Assembly (NCBI GenBank): GCA_020284085.1
Contig: JACEVL010000428.1
Location: 550,854 to 614,853, forward strand
Reading direction: 5' to 3'
DNA: 64,000 bases
Source of the DNA: Aporrectodea caliginosa
Lineage: Eukaryota; Annelida; Clitellata; Crassiclitellata; Lumbricidae
Shown here: positions 47,336-64,000 of the stretch, piece by piece
Layout of the letters: each line of letters starts with the position of its first letter
Position numbering within the stretch: position 1 is the stretch's first letter
Notes under the pieces: generated by a model
The model's database searches: none
Told to the model about the DNA's origin: nothing
The model's input: only the letters and a program-made list of their open reading frames with translations
Program-made: the position numbers and the translations under genes

Positions 47336-48014
47336 TGATTTGCACCAGAGTGAGATATGTCGAAAATGTCAACTTTAACAGCAACTGTTCTCATCCGGCG
47401 TTGATTACGTTTCTAATGCCAAAATCCACTCCAGCTGCCTGAGTCCAAAAAAAGCAATTTGTTAAACCAGAAACGAATCTGGCATTTAGTTTTTAAAGAC
47501 AAAATTCAGATAAGCAGAGCAAGTCAATAGTAGCAGAGATTTAGATGTACGTCTGAAGCTGAAAGTCCGAAAACTGAAATCTAAAACCGATGCTGAGAAT
47601 TGCGACTATTTAACGACATGTCGAGGCATTAAAGGACGTCGACGCCCAAAGGAAAACATATATTTTTTACAGGTCTCAAAGTCCTGTTTGCTTCTTTCTT
47701 ATCCATGGGAACACAAGTATGCCATTTAACTAGTAATCTGCCACAAGGTGACTTCAATTCCTTCAGTGCAGATGTCTGGAAGTTAAACGGACGCAAAAGA
47801 AAAAGACACCCCCGTGTTTAGTTAGCCCACACAGAGACGATCAAGTCTACAATGAATTAGTTTTTATGGCTTTTGTAGATAGGTTGGATTTTAATATCAA
47901 TAGCTTTTTCCTCCCACCTTGTGACATCAGTAGTGAACTTTAAGTGCTCAAAGCTTTAAGGCATTAAGCAGCTATCAACACTGGCAATTGGCAGTACTTT
48001 GCAAAGCAGAAGTA

Positions 48015-48180
48015 CAAAGTTATAGTCTAAATTTTGTAATCAGTCTTATTTTGAAGGGCGATGGTGAAATGACGAGATCAAGTATTTGGCTACCAGTGAC
48101 AAAATACTGGCCCTCTGGCAGTTAAAAATCAAATTCTTCACAAGATTGGCGAGGAGGAGAAGGAAAATTTGTATATCGGC
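48015..48180 (-). pseudogene. relic P450 haem exon (fifth copy)
   Basis: The minus strand is alignable to exon 5 of CYP-A to D. It carries FLLLLANLVKN, an in-frame TAA where the others read FDIQP, then PEGQ, and at the end VISPSPFKIRLI with no proper stop. The GKRSCIG segment at its 5' end is lost. Downstream sequence (47945-48014) also matches the 3' flank of CYP-A. No other exons of this copy were found, so it is a remnant of a deleted gene. Confidence 0.75.
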
Positions 48181-48399
48181 CCTTCAAGATTTTGAATACT
48201 TTTCAGCAGCGCTACCGGCCCAACCCTTGCGAAAAAGGACAGAAAGATATAATTCAGCTCTCGTTTATCTATCTCTGACGAGAAAAATAACAATAGAATA
48301 TTTGTTATAAATATATCTACACAATTTAGGCCTCATTTCTTATTTCAGCTGGAAATCTTATTGACTAGTCTGCTTTAATATACAGTAGTTTCTACATCC

Positions 48400-49747
48400 C
48401 AAGAAATGGCAATCAAAGGGAAAACTTCGAATGAATCAAATGATTGACGTTGGTTGGAGATGTCCGATTGCACAATGTCACAGTGCTCTTGTCACATGGG
48501 CTCCATATGTCGCAAGGACGGTAACATCGTTACCTTACATTTGTATGAACAAATTCTTGACGATAGTTCTGAAGTAATTATAAAATACTTATGAAACGTG
48601 GATGGTAATAAATATTTTTGTTACCACTACACGAACAGTCTTATGTGACCGTTTGTTGTGCAGTCAAGTTTCATAGTTCCTATGTAATCAAAGACCTGTT
48701 TGGCTTAATGTTCGAACATATATGGCTTTTATAGAATTCATAGGTGATTTAAACAAGCGAGGTAATTTAAAACCCATATAATGCTTCAAAAGGAACAGTA
48801 AACAGATTTATATTTATGCAGAATAGGGGTTAACAAGTACAGCTTTTGGAAGAACATACAAAACTCGCTCGATGAGGCCAATATAATATTTTTTACAGAA
48901 AATCGAGCTGTGTGCTTTCCAATTCAAATGCTGATCTTTGCATATTTTAAGTTTAACTAACTTTAATTTAATTACTGAATTAGGTCTACTCTTTCATAAA
49001 TCTTATGCCATTATTCAACTATGGAGCAACCTTACGATGTGATCGGAATATCATTAGTTTTATCCAGAAAAACATAGGCTAACTTATTAACCGGGAACAA
49101 GTCAGAAACTTTTTCATATCTCGATTAATATTTATTTATTACAGAAGTATAGCATAAAACAACACAACAGAACTAAGACTTTATAAAGCAAAGTATGTCC
49201 TCTAAATATATATATTAAGATTATAACTTAATAATAATTGTATTATATGCATTAGAAATATCATTAATATATTAAAACAACACGAGGAGACTAAACTTGG
49301 GTCAAAACCCCTCAGAACACGACAACGAACTGAAAACAAGTTAGAAAGATAACCATTTTACATAACACTCTGTTATCTTTTTGTTGAGTATTCATTAATC
49401 CATTTAATATTCATTCCACTTATTCCATTATTATCTAAATATGTGCCTTGTAATTATTGTTGTTAGTGTTATTACCATTACTCTTTGTTTACTAAAACGT
49501 TTCCGTAATGCTTGAAATGAAAGAATCAATGTTCGCCTACGATGAATATTATTATAGTGTTTATGACATTACATAGAGCCTACAGTTTGTAAAGTACTAG
49601 CTTATTGCCTCTACCTTGCAACATGGTTATATGAATTCGATAGGCCTCAAGTGCTTAAAAATGTAAAGCATGATGCAGATGCAGCTGTCAACACTTGATA
49701 CTTGACGGCACTTCGTAAAGTAAGATACAAGGAACGAAGGTCCAAGT
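48400..49747. other. 3' flank of CYP-D
   Basis: This is noncoding and homologous to the 3' flanks of B and C. Confidence 0.6.
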
Positions 49748-62952
<13,205 letters not shown>

Positions 62953-63590
62953 CTGTATAATTGTAAAATATAGTTTAGAACAGGGAAGCGGAAGGAGTTT
63001 GAGTCACGTAGAGATTAAGATGAAGTTGAGACTGTTAGTTCAATGTAAGTAAAAATCCAAATAACCTCCAACACTGCACTGATGGATGATATATAGGCTA
63101 CTTCTGCCAGAGGGATTAGCCTTTGTCAGTCTGTCCGTCTGCCTCTCTAATTACGACACCTTTATCAGTAATTATCCGATAATTACTTAAATGTTTTCCT
63201 TTAATGAGCTCAACTGTGAATGCTTCATTTCGAAATAATTAGGCCTATAATAGTGTCTGCTTGTATAATATTAATGTACACAACCGCGATTTATTTCACA
63301 ACTCTGTATTATTGTCAGTTGTTGCTCTTTAATAAACAGCTTTGATTTGATTTGTTTGATAAGCTTCAATTATACATTTAAACATATTATTAGGTCTAAC
63401 CTGATCCTCTTTCCAATGTCGTTAACCCACACTTTTTAACCTTCAGCATGAGCCTCGCATTACAATACCCTCTTTCAGTAATAATCAGCGCATTTCTGAT
63501 ACGTCACTTGACATTTGAACCACCAGTGGTTATAGCGAGGCATAAAAAGAAAGGAGAGAAACGGAAGCACACGAGAAAATAAACTCTCAC

Positions 63591-63675
63591 CTTGTTATTA
63601 ATGAGTGAGTTAATCAGTGTTAGTTGAAGACCGTTTTAAAGTTGTTTCGAGGAGCCTTCAACAAAATAGTGCACT
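63591..63675 (-). other. CYP-D noncoding first exon
   Basis: It ends AACAAG|GTGAGAG and is conserved with 45451-45525, except for a GAGTGAGTTAAT insertion. Confidence 0.65.
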
Positions 63676-63702
63676 GAATAAAATCGAAGGCTACGGTTTT
63701 AG

Positions 63703-63712
63703 CATTTATATA
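63703..63712 (-). promoter_or_regulatory. CYP-D TATA box
   Basis: It reads TATATAAATG on the minus strand, followed downstream by the conserved leader and donor. Confidence 0.65.
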
Positions 63713-64000
63713 GGCCTACTCCCTAGTCTTGACAGGCCGCAGGCACTTAGCTTTAAACCGTCAGTTAACATATACCAGACCTTCCTCGTGCAACCTATAA
63801 AATTATATCGCTTTGACTCGTACTGTCTCATAACCTTACATAAATAATATGAGTTTTTTGCTGGTTCGGAAGAAACTACGCCTCTGCCAGTCTGTGCCGA
63901 TAGGGCCAGGTAGCGCCGGTCCCAAGCCTGGAGTAAGGAGGACGGTGATGCTTACGAACCTGGCAGTCATTAGAAGTCATTAAACACCGAAAATGGGTTA

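Noticed and set aside
48086..48310. 74-codon plus-strand ORF
   Set aside because: It overlaps the relic P450 exon in antisense and has no family resemblance.

Overview
This is a eukaryotic, metazoan window: intron-split genes, LINEs, piggyBac, Tc1/mariner and hAT DNA transposons, and long microsatellites. AT-rich introns, frequent TAGGCCTA-type words and a large foldback transposon with an outer 15-bp tandem-repeat domain fit a marine deuterostome, most likely an echinoderm. That placement is an inference.

The backbone is a tandem array of four paralogous cytochrome P450 genes (named here CYP-A to CYP-D), all on the minus strand. Each has the same exon plan: a noncoding 5' exon under a TATA-type promoter, a coding exon whose ATG directly follows the splice acceptor, then four more coding exons. 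Coding exon lengths are 233/122/794/133/188 nt in A and D, which encode 489 aa. C lacks one codon (488 aa). CDS spans are A 907-9518, B 16970-31044, C 36440-43650 and D 49748-62952. Promoters lie near 11030, 32220, 45555 and 63708. A degraded fifth heme exon sits at about 48015-48180. The proteins have an N-terminal membrane anchor, a proline hinge, ExxR, PERF and the FxxGxRxCxG heme loop, so they look like CYP2-clan microsomal enzymes. The helix-I acid is replaced in every copy, and C and D also lack the helix-C arginine.

CYP-B is a pseudogene. It has a 1-nt deletion in coding exon 1, and exon 3 is split by an 8283-bp foldback element (20403-28685) with a 6-bp target duplication. The two arms of that element, about 3.4-3.5 kb each, are near-identical inverted copies around a 1.36-kb spacer.

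Mobile DNA fills the introns and intergenic gaps. There is a structurally complete piggyBac with an uninterrupted 671-aa transposase in CYP-A (5233-7913). Uninterrupted LINE reverse-transcriptase ORFs lie at 11814-13217 and 58410-60182. A Tc1-like relic (about 56370-57673) carries a nested hAT MITE. Two further hAT-type insertions have 8-bp target duplications (29812-29993, 37450-38411). There is a long-TIR TA-flanked MITE (19337-20130), a TTAA-flanked MITE family (14269-15227, 33415-34350), and many LINE 3' ends.

Shared insertions indicate that A/B and C/D are sister pairs. No non-P450 host gene was recognised.
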